Below are positions 48,415 through 56,820 of a stretch of 64,000 nt of DNA, piece by piece. This DNA is from Pseudonocardia cypriaca (GTDB lineage Bacteria; Actinomycetota; Actinomycetes; Mycobacteriales; Pseudonocardiaceae), in contig NZ_VFPH01000002.1 in NCBI RefSeq assembly GCF_006717045.1, forward strand, positions 124,001 to 188,000, written 5' to 3'. Each line of letters opens with the position of its first letter. Within the stretch, counting starts at the first letter, position 1. The notes under the pieces were generated by a model, which searched no databases, was not told the origin of the DNA, and worked only from the letters and a program-made list of their open reading frames with translations. Made by a program: the position numbers and the translations under genes.

Positions 48415-51399
48415 CTACGACACCCAGATCGGCGACGACCACGCCATCTCGCCGTCCACCTGGAACACGCGCGCGTAGTAGAACGCCGACACGGTGGAGT
48501 CGTCCACGAGGGGAACCTCCAGCTCCCGCACGCCGAGGCCCAAGAGCGCACCGACCGCCGGTTGCAGCGCGAGCTCCCCCGGCAACCGGTCGTCGAACAC
48601 GACGCCACGCGCCGCAAGCTTCGCGAGCTCGACGGAGACCGCGCGGCCGGCGCACTCGACGTGCACGACCGCATCCGGGGGCCCGCAGACGCTCACCTCC
48701 ACCCCGCCGCGCTGCGCGCCGTACGGCTCGCCGAAGCTGCGGGTCACGTGCTCCCAGGTGACCGACTCCTCGTCCATCGCCACCACCTCGGGACCGACGA
48801 ACTCCGGCAGCAGCAGGCGGCCACCGGACACCCGCAGCCGGCCGTCCCAGCACGTGGTGACGTCGGCCTTGCCCCACTCCACCCGCAGGTCGACCCGCAT
48901 GTGGCCGAGCGGGAGCTCCGGTTCGCCGCGCACGGTGTGCACGACCTCCCCGTCGCGCAGGATGTCGATCCGGGCCAGGTCGGTGTAGCCGAGGGCGTGG
49001 ACGGTGAGCGGGCGCGGCCCGTTCCAGATGACCTCCGAGCCCATCAGGTGGGGGCCGAGCCGCAGGTCGGCGACCACCCCGCGCGTGGTGGACGCACAGG
49101 TGCGGCGCGACCACAGCCCGTCGAAGACGTCCGCGCGGGAGAGCGAGCGGGCGAGCAACCCGACGTAGCTCGCGCCGTGGCCGTGGTCGGAGGACGCGAT
49201 CAGCCCGAAGCGGTGGCCGCGGCGCAGCCCGTCGAGCATGAACGTGCCGCCCGCGGTGCCGTCGGAGTACTGGCGGAAGCAGCTGTCCGACTCGTAGTTG
49301 CCGCGGCACGCCTGGAACACCTCGACCAGGCGGCTGTAGCGCGGGTCGTGGTAGTCCCAGTCGTTGTGCACCATGGCCGAGCCGGGGTGGTGCGGGATCG
49401 TGATGGCCGGGTGGTCGGGGTGCTGCGCCAACGCCTCCCACAACCCGTCCGGGGTGGTCGTGCCCGCGGCGAACGCCGAGAAGATCGGGGCGCCGCGCGC
49501 CACGTCGCCGTAGATCACGTTCTGGTGGCCGGTGTCGGCCGAGGTCCACTCGAAGCCGTACAGCGGAACGAACCGGCCGGGCACGTGCAACAGGTCCGCG
49601 ATCTTCTGCAGGCTCCACCACTGGTAGGCGGTGGAGTTCTCGGCGTGGTCGGTGGCCGCCCAGAAGTCGTAGGAGTTGACGTCCCACGCGTAGCGGTAGA
49701 AGTCCTCGAGCGATGGCTCGTCGCCGGAGGTGCAGCGGCTGACCAGCGAGTGCCGGTGCAGGTCACCCCAGTACAGGGTGTAGCCGGAGGCCTCGTACCG
49801 CTCCGCTCGCTCACCGGTGACCCACCGCCGGTCCTCGGTGCGCCCGTCGGAGCTGATCACGGCGGCCCGCTCGCCGGCTACCGCGGCCGGCCCCGCCGAC
49901 TCGACGTTCGCCAGCACGACCTGGCCCGCGCCGTGCACGCCGTGCCAGATCACCGCACCGTGGTGGTCGGCGAGGTAGGGGCACTCGCGCCCGCCGAACC
50001 CCTCGGTCCAGCCGAGCGCGCGGTCCAGCCGGCCGTCGGACTGGGTGACGAGCACCCCGTCCGCGAGCGACACCTCCTCGAGGGTGGCGTCGGTTCCGGT
50101 GAACGTCGTCGGGGGCAGCCAGCCGTCCGGGCCGAGCACCTGCGCGGCGGCCTCCCAGTAGTAGGTCATGAGCGGCAGCTGGCGGTGCACCCGGTAGCCG
50201 ACCACCAGGCCGCCGTCCGCGGTGGCGTGCAGCCGGGGCAGCGCCGACGGGACGACGTTCAGCCCGGGCGCGAGCTCGCCGGGCGGCGTGACGAGGTGGT
50301 CGCCCTCCACGCACACGACCCGGATGCCGGCGCTCACCTCGGGCAGCAGCTCCGGGGGCACGCTGTCCCCCGGTTCCCGCATGCCGGCGAAGGTGTCCCT
50401 GCGCTCGCGGGGGCGCAGCCGCGTCGGGCCGCTGCCACCGTGCCCCTGCACGGTGATCACGTCGAACGCGCACCACAGCCTGCCGTCCGTGGTGCCGGCG
50501 AGGCTCGGGTGCAGGGCGTAGTCGCTGCCGCCGGTGAGCCGCCGGAGCGCGACGCCCCGGCGCAGCACGATCGCGTAGCTCCCGCCGTCGTACTCCGACC
50601 AGGCGTAGGCCATCCCGTCCGGCACGGCGGCCAGCGTCGGGTCCCACGCGTTGCCCGCTGCGCCCTCGCTCACCCACCGGGGTTCCTCCCAGCCGCCGGC
50701 GAACCGGCGCGCGAAGATGCCGAAGCGGTCGTCGACCCGACCCTGCCAGCAGACGTGCAGGCTGCCGTCGGCGTGCGCCAGCACCTCCTGGTTGAACGAC
50801 GGCCCTTCGGTGGTGCTCACCAGCTCCGGCTCGGTCCACGTGGCGCCGTCGAACCGGCACGCCCACACGGCGACCCGGGCGTCGATCGAGCGGCCGAACA
50901 GCAACCACGGCGTCCCGTCGGCCGTGATCGCCGCGGTGGGCCGGAACAGGTCCTCCGGGCCCTCGACGACGACTGCGATAGCGCCGTCCAGCTCGGCGAC
51001 GAGCCGGTCGCCCCGGTCGGGCACCCACTCCAGCCAGGCGACGAGCATGCGGCCGCCACCCGTCGCGACCGTCGGCCGCGCGGCGTTGCGACTGCCCGGC
51101 AGCGGCCGGGCGGCCCCCCGGGTCTGACCGGCCAGCCGGGGCGCGGCATCCAGCACGGCCGCCGCCCCCTCCAGCTGGGCCGGGATGCGGCCGGCACCCT
51201 CGTCCACCCACATGTAGCGCAGCGGGTCCGGGTCGAGCGCGGCGATCGTGTCCGTGATGTCGACGCAGTCCTCCACCGCGTGCGCGAGGCGGTGGTTGAA
51301 CGCCAGCACCAGGTCCAGATCGGCCCGCTGGCGGTCGGTGTACTCACCGCGGTGGTGATCCGCGGTGCACCCGTGCCCGTGTCCGTGTCCGTGCCCCAT
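48415..51399 (-). CDS. DUF3604/PHP-type protein with His-Gly leader
   Basis: A 994-residue protein. It begins MGHGHGHGHGC, a four-unit Gly-His repeat suited to binding metal. Residues about 85-480 are beta-rich with repeated AxxDGxxW elements (e.g. ADGSLHVCWQGRVDDRFG and DGRLWCAFDVIT), as in propeller or sialidase-like folds. From about residue 545 a PHP/DUF3604 metallohydrolase-like domain has YWGDLHRHSLVSRCTSGDEP, DFWAATDHAENS, IPHHPGS and ASSDHGHGASY, all metal-ligand motifs. The C-terminal 130 residues are beta-rich. No signal peptide is evident. It starts 2 nt after the caiD stop, so it belongs to the same operon; its role in carnitine use is unknown. Confidence 0.75.
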   Translation of the reverse strand: MGHGHGHGHGCTADHHRGEYTDRQRADLDLVLAFNHRLAHAVEDCVDITDTIAALDPDPLRYMWVDEGAGRIPAQLEGAAAVLDAAPRLAGQTRGAARPLPGSRNAARPTVATGGGRMLVAWLEWVPDRGDRLVAELDGAIAVVVEGPEDLFRPTAAITADGTPWLLFGRSIDARVAVWACRFDGATWTEPELVSTTEGPSFNQEVLAHADGSLHVCWQGRVDDRFGIFARRFAGGWEEPRWVSEGAAGNAWDPTLAAVPDGMAYAWSEYDGGSYAIVLRRGVALRRLTGGSDYALHPSLAGTTDGRLWCAFDVITVQGHGGSGPTRLRPRERRDTFAGMREPGDSVPPELLPEVSAGIRVVCVEGDHLVTPPGELAPGLNVVPSALPRLHATADGGLVVGYRVHRQLPLMTYYWEAAAQVLGPDGWLPPTTFTGTDATLEEVSLADGVLVTQSDGRLDRALGWTEGFGGRECPYLADHHGAVIWHGVHGAGQVVLANVESAGPAAVAGERAAVISSDGRTEDRRWVTGERAERYEASGYTLYWGDLHRHSLVSRCTSGDEPSLEDFYRYAWDVNSYDFWAATDHAENSTAYQWWSLQKIADLLHVPGRFVPLYGFEWTSADTGHQNVIYGDVARGAPIFSAFAAGTTTPDGLWEALAQHPDHPAITIPHHPGSAMVHNDWDYHDPRYSRLVEVFQACRGNYESDSCFRQYSDGTAGGTFMLDGLRRGHRFGLIASSDHGHGASYVGLLARSLSRADVFDGLWSRRTCASTTRGVVADLRLGPHLMGSEVIWNGPRPLTVHALGYTDLARIDILRDGEVVHTVRGEPELPLGHMRVDLRVEWGKADVTTCWDGRLRVSGGRLLLPEFVGPEVVAMDEESVTWEHVTRSFGEPYGAQRGGVEVSVCGPPDAVVHVECAGRAVSVELAKLAARGVVFDDRLPGELALQPAVGALLGLGVRELEVPLVDDSTVSAFYYARVFQVDGEMAWSSPIWVS

Positions 51400-51401
51400 C
51401 C

Positions 51402-52184
51402 TCAGTTCCCCCTCCACACCGGCCGGCGTCGCTCGGCGAACGCCTTCGCCCCCTCCAGCTGGTCCTGCGAGCCGTAGAGCTTGGCCACCGCCGGGAACTC
51501 GCGGTTCCCGATCCGGCGCATCGCCTCGGCGAAGGTCAGCCGCTGGCTCTCCCGCTGCACCTCCTTGATCGCCGCGAAGACCAGCGGCGGCCCCTCCGCC
51601 AGCCGGGCAGCGACCTCCAGGACCCGGTCGGCCAGCCGGTCGGCCGCGTGCACCTCGTTGACCAGTCCCCAGCGGTGCGCCTCGGCCGCGTCCATCCACC
51701 GGCCGGTGAGCAGCAGCTCCATCGCGACGTGGTGCGGGATCCGGGTGGGCAGCCGCAGGGTCGCGGCGTCGGCGAGGGTGCCCGCGTCGATCTCGGGCAG
51801 CGCGAACATGGCCGTCTCGGCGGCGTAGATCAGGTCGGCGGACAGGGCCAGCTCGAAGCCGCCGCCGACGGCCATCCCGTCGACGGCCGCGAGCACCGGC
51901 TTGTTCAGCCCCGGCAGCAGCTGGATCCCGCCGAACCCGCCCTCCCCGTAGTCGCCGTCCACCGGATCGCCCGCCGCAGCCGCCTTGAGGTCCCAGCCTG
52001 CGCTGAAGAACCGGTCGCCGCCGGTGCGCAGCACCGCGACCCGCAGCTCCGGATCGTCCCGGAAGCCGGCGAAGACGCGGCCCATCGCGCGCGACGTGGC
52101 CAGGTCGATCGCGTTCGCAGGCGGGCGGTCGAGGGTGACCTCGAGGACGGCGCCGAGCCGCCTGGTCCGCAGTGGATCTGTCAC
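51402..52184 (-). CDS. caiD: crotonobetainyl-CoA hydratase (CaiD)
   Basis: A 260-residue enoyl-CoA hydratase/isomerase that hydrates crotonobetainyl-CoA to L-carnitinyl-CoA. It resembles E. coli CaiD along its whole length, including LEVTLDRPPANAIDLATS, FFSAGWDLKAAA and the C-terminal AFAERRRPVW. Oxyanion-loop and catalytic residues Glu111 (VGGGFELALSADL) and Glu131 (FALPEIDAG) fall at the same numbers as in E. coli CaiD. GTG 52184 overlaps the acyl-CoA synthetase stop by 4 nt. Among hydratases this is a specific match; the operon context (carnitine dehydrogenase, BKACE) supports it. Confidence 0.9.
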   Translation of the reverse strand: MTDPLRTRRLGAVLEVTLDRPPANAIDLATSRAMGRVFAGFRDDPELRVAVLRTGGDRFFSAGWDLKAAAAGDPVDGDYGEGGFGGIQLLPGLNKPVLAAVDGMAVGGGFELALSADLIYAAETAMFALPEIDAGTLADAATLRLPTRIPHHVAMELLLTGRWMDAAEAHRWGLVNEVHAADRLADRVLEVAARLAEGPPLVFAAIKEVQRESQRLTFAEAMRRIGNREFPAVAKLYGSQDQLEGAKAFAERRRPVWRGN

Positions 52185-54283
52185 TCGCCCTCCCCGACGA
52201 CGGTGACCAGCGCGTCGCAGGCCCACGCGCCGCTCGGGGTGACGACCAGCGGGTTGATCTCCAGCGAGACCGTGTGCACTAAGATCGGGTTCAGCGCGGT
52301 CCCGACGATCCGCCCCACGGTGGCGACCAGCCCGTCCAGGTCGGCGCCCTGCGCACCCCGGTGGCCGGTCAGCAGCGGGGCGCAGCGCAGGCCGAGCAAC
52401 GCCGACCGGATCTCGGCCGGATCGGCCGGCAGCATCACGTGGGCGACGTCGCGCATCAGCTCGGTGAGGACTCCCCCGGCGCCCACCGTGAGCACCGGGC
52501 CGAACACCGGGTCCGGCTCGATGCCGATCAGCAGCTCGGCGATCACCCCGGGCACCATCCGCTCCACCAGCACCGCGGGGAACCGGGCAAGCAGCTCCGC
52601 GGCCGCACCGCGCACCTGGCGCGCGCCGCGCAGACCGAGCCGGACGGCCCGCTCGTCGGTCTTGTGCGCCGTACCGAGCGCCTTCACGGCAACCGGCGCG
52701 GCGATGCGAGCGGCGGCCCGCACGGCGGCGGCTGCACTCGTGCAGACCTCGCCGTCCGGCACCGGGACCCCGCGGCGGCGCAGGAGCGCCTTGCCCTCGG
52801 CCTCGTCGAGCACCCGCGGGGTTCCGGTGTCAGCATGGCCACCTTCATGACTCCTGGCGTCATGAAGGTGGCCATGCTGACATCCGGTGCGCCCCACCAC
52901 CGGAGCCGGGAGTGGGGCAGCCCAGGAGCGGCCGATCGTCGCGGCTGCCTGCACCGCCTCCATCGCGACAGAGGGCGGGGCGAGGACCGGCAGCCCGCGC
53001 CGCACCCACTCCGCCGCCCGGGGTCCGACCAGGTTGCCGGCCATCGCCGCCACGAGGGCGCCCCGCGCCCCCGCTCCCGCGCACGCCCGCGCGAACGCCT
53101 CGATGGCGCGCACCCAGTCGTCGTCGGCGCAGCGGTCGGTGCGGGGCAGGTCGGCGAAGAGGAGGGTGAGGTCGGCCGGGCCGCGCACCATGGCGTCGAA
53201 CGCGGCCGTCATCGCCTCCGCATCGCCCCAGATGTAAGTGTGGAAGTCGAGCGGGTTGGCGAGCGCCACGCGTTCCCCCAGCACCGCGCGCAGCCCGGCG
53301 CGTTGCCGCCCGGTCAGGTCGGGGAACCGCGCATCACGGCCCATCGCGGCGTCGCCTATCAGAGCGGCCTCGCCGCCGGAGGAGCTGAGCGAGCACAGCC
53401 GGGCGTCCGGTAGCGGGCCGCCGCAGTGCAGCAGGCACAGCGCGCCGAGCAGCGCGTCGATCGAGGTGACCTCGCCGATCCCGGCGCGGCGCAGGAACGC
53501 CGAGGCGACCGCCGCGTCGCCGGCCAGCGAGGCGGTGTGCGTCTGCACGGCCCGACGGGCCTGCTCCCCCCGGCCCAGCACCAGCGCGACGACCCCGACG
53601 CCACGGTCCCGGGCCGTGGCCGCCAGCCGTTCGAGGCCCCGTACGTCCGCGAGCGTCTCCACGATCATGCCGACGGCCGAGGTGCGCTCGTCCGCCAGCA
53701 CCGCGGCGGCGGCGCGCGCTGCGGAGGTTTGCGCCCCGTTGCCGACGGTGACCACGTAGCCGAGCGGCAGCCCGATGTCCGTCATGGTCACGCTGATCGC
53801 GATCGAGGACGACTGCGACACGATCGCCACCCCGCGCTCGCCCGGCCGGAGCGGGACGCCGCCGTGCTGGTCGGGCCAGATCAGCACCCTGTCGAGGTAG
53901 TTGATCATGCCGTAGCAGTTGGGTCCGAGCAGCGTCATCGCACCGGCCGCCTCGACCAGCTCCCGCTGCCGGGCGGAGCCGTCGGGGCCGGTCTCGGCGA
54001 AGCCCGAGCTGTAGACGACCGCCGCGCCGCACCCCACCGCGGCCAGCTCGGCGACCACCCCCGCACAGGCCGGGGCCGGGACCGCCACGAACGCCGCGTC
54101 CGGCACATCGGCCAGGTCCGCGACCCGGGCGACCGCGCGCTCCCCGGCGATCACCGCCCGCCGCTCGTGCACCGGCCGCACCGGCCCGCCGAACCCGATC
54201 CTGCGGTTCTGCTCGATCACCCGCGCCGACGCCCGCGAGTCGCCGATCACGGCGATGCTGCGGGGGCGCAAGAGCTCATCCAC
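52181..54283 (-). CDS. ADP-forming acyl-CoA synthetase (acetyl-CoA synthetase-like)
   Basis: A 700-residue NDP-forming acyl-CoA ligase. Residues about 1-130 are a CoA-binding Rossmann domain (SIAVIGDSRASARV, GPNCYGMINY). Residues about 140-440 are succinyl-CoA-ligase-like. The C-terminal ~210 residues are an ATP-grasp domain (VAVKALGTAHKTDERAVRLG, GVIAELLIGIEPDPVFGPVL). It probably makes the CoA ester of gamma-butyrobetaine, crotonobetaine or carnitine, replacing AMP-forming CaiC. The linker between the last two parts contains an in-frame palindromic repeat (52828-52882). GTG 54283 overlaps the acyl-CoA dehydrogenase stop by 8 nt. Confidence 0.85.
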   Translation of the reverse strand: MDELLRPRSIAVIGDSRASARVIEQNRRIGFGGPVRPVHERRAVIAGERAVARVADLADVPDAAFVAVPAPACAGVVAELAAVGCGAAVVYSSGFAETGPDGSARQRELVEAAGAMTLLGPNCYGMINYLDRVLIWPDQHGGVPLRPGERGVAIVSQSSSIAISVTMTDIGLPLGYVVTVGNGAQTSAARAAAAVLADERTSAVGMIVETLADVRGLERLAATARDRGVGVVALVLGRGEQARRAVQTHTASLAGDAAVASAFLRRAGIGEVTSIDALLGALCLLHCGGPLPDARLCSLSSSGGEAALIGDAAMGRDARFPDLTGRQRAGLRAVLGERVALANPLDFHTYIWGDAEAMTAAFDAMVRGPADLTLLFADLPRTDRCADDDWVRAIEAFARACAGAGARGALVAAMAGNLVGPRAAEWVRRGLPVLAPPSVAMEAVQAAATIGRSWAAPLPAPVVGRTGCQHGHLHDARSHEGGHADTGTPRVLDEAEGKALLRRRGVPVPDGEVCTSAAAAVRAAARIAAPVAVKALGTAHKTDERAVRLGLRGARQVRGAAAELLARFPAVLVERMVPGVIAELLIGIEPDPVFGPVLTVGAGGVLTELMRDVAHVMLPADPAEIRSALLGLRCAPLLTGHRGAQGADLDGLVATVGRIVGTALNPILVHTVSLEINPLVVTPSGAWACDALVTVVGEGE
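52828..52882. repeat. 23-bp perfect inverted repeat inside a coding region
   Basis: The left arm spans 52828-52850 (TGTCAGCATGG... to TTCATGA) and the right arm 52860-52882 is its exact reverse complement; the 9-nt loop is CTCCTGGCG. Both arms together form a 55-nt hairpin within the acyl-CoA synthetase gene. The coding frame stays open and gives a His/Gly-rich linker (residues about 468-485). A palindromic, REP-like dispersed element inserted in frame is the simplest reading. No other copy is seen in the window. Confidence 0.85.
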
Positions 54284-55427
54284 CGTGTGCTCGCAGCAAG
54301 GCCCGCGAGACGATGTGCCGCTGGATCTCCGAGGTGCCGTCCCAGATCCGCTCCACCCGGGCGTCGCGCCAGATCCGTTCCAGCACGAGCTCGTCCATCA
54401 GGCCCATGCCGCCGTGGATCTGGATGGCCTCGTCGGCGATCATCGCGAGGGCCTCGGTGGCGTGCAGCTTGGCCATCGCGATCTCGGCGTCGGCGTCCCC
54501 CAGGTCCGCGAGCCACGCCGCGCGCCAGGTCAGCCAGCACGCCGACTCCAGCGCCACCTGCATGTCGGCGAGCTTGAACGACACGCCCTGGTTGCGCCCG
54601 ATCGTCCGGCCGAACTGGCTGCGGGTGGCCGCGTGCCGCACGGCCAGGTCGAGGGCCCGCCGGGCCCGGCCGAGGCAGCTCGCGGCGACCTGCAGCCGGG
54701 TGGTGCCGAGCCACGTGGTGGCGACGTCGAAGCCGCGTCCCACCTCGCCCAGCACCGCCGCTCCCGGCACCCGGCAACCGTCGAAGGCGAGCACCGAGTT
54801 GGTGTAGCCGCGGTGCGAGACGCTTCGGTAGCCGGGCCGCACGGCCAGGCCCGCGGCGTCGGTGTCGACGAGGAACGAGGTGATCTCCGCCCGCCCGGCC
54901 CGGTCCTCGCCGGTGGCGGCGAACAGGATGACGAAGTCGGCCTCGTCGGCGTGGCTGATGAAGTGCTTCGTGCCGGTGATCACCCAGTCGGCACCGTCGC
55001 GGACGGCCCGGGTGCGCATGCCGCGCAGGTCGGACCCGGCCTCCGGCTCCGTCATCGCCAGGCACTCGACGCGCTCGCCCGCCACCGCCGGCAGCAGGTA
55101 CGCCTCCCGTTGCGGTCCCTCGCAGGCCAGCAGGATCCGGGACGGGCGGGCCACGGCGAGCATCTGCAGGGCGTAACCGGTGTGCCCGAGCTCGCGCTCC
55201 ATGAGCATCCAGGTGAGGGTGTCCAGCCCACCGCCGCCCACGTCCTCCGGCATGTTCGCGGCGTACAGACCGGCCCGGATCGCGCGGCCGCGCAGCCGGC
55301 GCACCAGGTCGGGTTCGAGCCGCCCGGTGCGCTCCACCTCGTCCTCGTGCGGCACGAGCTCGCGGTGCACGAACGCCCTGGTCGTCTCCATCACGGCCCG
55401 CTGCTCGTCGGACCACTCCAGGTGCAC
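54276..55427 (-). CDS. acyl-CoA dehydrogenase, probable gamma-butyrobetainyl-CoA dehydrogenase
   Basis: A 383-residue FAD-dependent acyl-CoA dehydrogenase. ECLAMTEPEAGSDLRGMRTRA is the FAD/substrate signature, then FISHADEADFVILFAATGE, and the C-terminal region has GGMGLMDELVLERIWRDARV with the Glu-Arg pair near the family's second signature. GTSEIQRHIVSR follows. It would oxidise gamma-butyrobetainyl-CoA to crotonobetainyl-CoA ahead of CaiD, or act on crotonobetainyl-CoA in reverse as CaiA does. GTG 55427 is 6 bp after the thioesterase stop. The role follows from operon context. Confidence 0.85.
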   Translation of the reverse strand: MHLEWSDEQRAVMETTRAFVHRELVPHEDEVERTGRLEPDLVRRLRGRAIRAGLYAANMPEDVGGGGLDTLTWMLMERELGHTGYALQMLAVARPSRILLACEGPQREAYLLPAVAGERVECLAMTEPEAGSDLRGMRTRAVRDGADWVITGTKHFISHADEADFVILFAATGEDRAGRAEITSFLVDTDAAGLAVRPGYRSVSHRGYTNSVLAFDGCRVPGAAVLGEVGRGFDVATTWLGTTRLQVAASCLGRARRALDLAVRHAATRSQFGRTIGRNQGVSFKLADMQVALESACWLTWRAAWLADLGDADAEIAMAKLHATEALAMIADEAIQIHGGMGLMDELVLERIWRDARVERIWDGTSEIQRHIVSRALLRAHGG

Positions 55428-55433
55428 CGGCGC

Positions 55434-55874
55434 TCACCCCACCGCGATCCGCCGGGAGGCGTGCTCCGGCACCGGCACGCGCATCGCCTCGACGCGTTGC
55501 CGCAGCTCCTCGGGGAACGGGCTCGACCGGCCGGCCCCGGCGTCGACGTGCACGGCGAGGACCTCCTCCGTGGCGCGCAGCCGGCCGTCGGACCACATCT
55601 CGTGCCAGAGCCAGAGCAGCTTGGCGGTCACCCCGATCACCGAGGTCCGCACCTCCAGCCGCGCCCCGGGCGGCACCTGGTCGAGGTAGCGGACGTGCGC
55701 CTCAACCGTGTAGAGCGAAGTGCCGGTGACGGCCGGGTCGATGCCCAGCCCGAAGATCACGGCGTCGGTGGCGTGCCCGAACACCAGCACGTAGTAGGCC
55801 TCGGACAGGTGGCCGTTGTAGTCGATCCACTCCGGCCGGACGTCCTCGGTCCAGGTGGCCGGCTCAGATACCAC
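55434..55874 (-). CDS. cdhB: hotdog thioesterase, probable betainyl-CoA thioesterase
   Basis: A 146-residue hotdog-fold thioesterase of the 4HBT type. The catalytic segment is IDYNGHLSEAYYVLVFGHAT, with the Asn/Asp/His area of the family, then VEAHVRYLDQVPPGARLEVR. It should release glycine betaine and CoA from betainyl-CoA formed by the BKACE enzyme. In several bacteria this domain is fused to carnitine dehydrogenase; here it is a separate frame with GTG 55874 overlapping the lcdH end by 11 nt. That arrangement fixes both start and role. It could also hydrolyse carnitinyl-CoA. Confidence 0.82.
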   Translation of the reverse strand: MVSEPATWTEDVRPEWIDYNGHLSEAYYVLVFGHATDAVIFGLGIDPAVTGTSLYTVEAHVRYLDQVPPGARLEVRTSVIGVTAKLLWLWHEMWSDGRLRATEEVLAVHVDAGAGRSSPFPEELRQRVEAMRVPVPEHASRRIAVG

Positions 55875-56820
55875 CGGGCACCTTCCCGAGCACCCGCAAC
55901 ATGTCGACGAGCCGGCGGTCCCGCTCGCGCACCAGGTCGGCGATGGTCCGCCCCGCCGCCTCCTCCTCGGTGCCGGCCACGACGGCGTCGCGCAGCTCCG
56001 GCGTGAGCTCGGGCGCGTCGAGGCGCGTCCACGGCGAGAGCAGGGACGGCCCGAAGTGGTCGAGCATGTGCGCCATCCCGCCCGGGCCACCGGCCAGGTG
56101 GAACGTGAGCATCGGCCCGTGGAAGGCCCAGCGCAGGCCCGGCCCGTCGGTGATCGAGGCGTCGATCTGGGCCGGGGTGGCCTCGCCGTTGGCCACCATG
56201 TGCAGGGCCTCCCGCCACAGCGCCTCCTGCAGCCGGTTCGCGATGAACCCCGGCACCTCCTGGTCCATGACGATCACCGACTTGCCGACGTGCCGGAGGA
56301 ACGCGGCAGTCCAGGTGACGACGTCGGCGGCGGTGCGCTTGCCGCCGACCACCTCGACCAGCGGGATCAGGTACGGCGGGTTGAACGGGTGCGCGACGAC
56401 GAGGCGGTGGCCGGACACGGCGTCGACCGCCATCTCGGTCATCCCGTAGCCGGAGGTGGAGGAGCCGATGACGACGTGCTCCGGGGTGACCGCGTCGATG
56501 TCGGCGAGCAGCCTGCGCTTGAGGTCGAGCTGCTCGGGGGCGCTCTCCTGCACGTAGTCGGCGCCGGACACGGCATCGGCCAGGTCGGCGGTGACCGTCA
56601 GGTCGTCCGGGCTCGCGCCGGGGGCGAGGCCCAGCTCCGTGAGGGCGGGCCAGGCCGCCTCGACGAGCGCGCGCAGCCGGGACTCGGCGTCCGGTGCGGG
56701 GTCCCAGGCGCGCACGCGGAACCCGTTGGCCAGGAAGTAGGCCACCCAGCCGCCGCCGATCACCCCGGCCCCGATGCACGCAATGATCCGAACCCCGTCG
56801 GGAGGAACGCGGTCGGTCAT
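55864..56820 (-). CDS. lcdH: L-carnitine 3-dehydrogenase
   Basis: A 318-residue NAD-dependent dehydrogenase of the 3-hydroxyacyl-CoA dehydrogenase fold, oxidising L-carnitine to 3-dehydrocarnitine. It has the NAD loop ACIGAGVIGGGW, then VRAWDPAPDAES, YVQESAPEQLDLKRRLLADI and IGSSTSGYGMTEM. The key segment LVVAHPFNPPYLIPLVEVVG holds the catalytic His and the aromatic residues of the carnitine subfamily. KSVIVMDQEVPGFIANRLQEALWREALHMV-type residues continue in the C-terminal domain. ATG 56820 overlaps the BKACE stop by 4 nt. The similarity to P. aeruginosa CdhA is clear by inspection. Confidence 0.92.
   Translation of the reverse strand: MTDRVPPDGVRIIACIGAGVIGGGWVAYFLANGFRVRAWDPAPDAESRLRALVEAAWPALTELGLAPGASPDDLTVTADLADAVSGADYVQESAPEQLDLKRRLLADIDAVTPEHVVIGSSTSGYGMTEMAVDAVSGHRLVVAHPFNPPYLIPLVEVVGGKRTAADVVTWTAAFLRHVGKSVIVMDQEVPGFIANRLQEALWREALHMVANGEATPAQIDASITDGPGLRWAFHGPMLTFHLAGGPGGMAHMLDHFGPSLLSPWTRLDAPELTPELRDAVVAGTEEEAAGRTIADLVRERDRRLVDMLRVLGKVPGGI

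Noticed and set aside
51400..51699. N-terminal extension of the DUF3604 protein
   Set aside because: It overlaps caiD in another frame and has no ribosome-binding site; ATG 51399 with the His-Gly leader fits the 2-nt spacing.
54247..55596. 449-residue frame overlapping the acyl-CoA dehydrogenase on the same strand
   Set aside because: Arg/Gly/Ala-rich shadow frame; the acyl-CoA dehydrogenase motifs are in the other frame.
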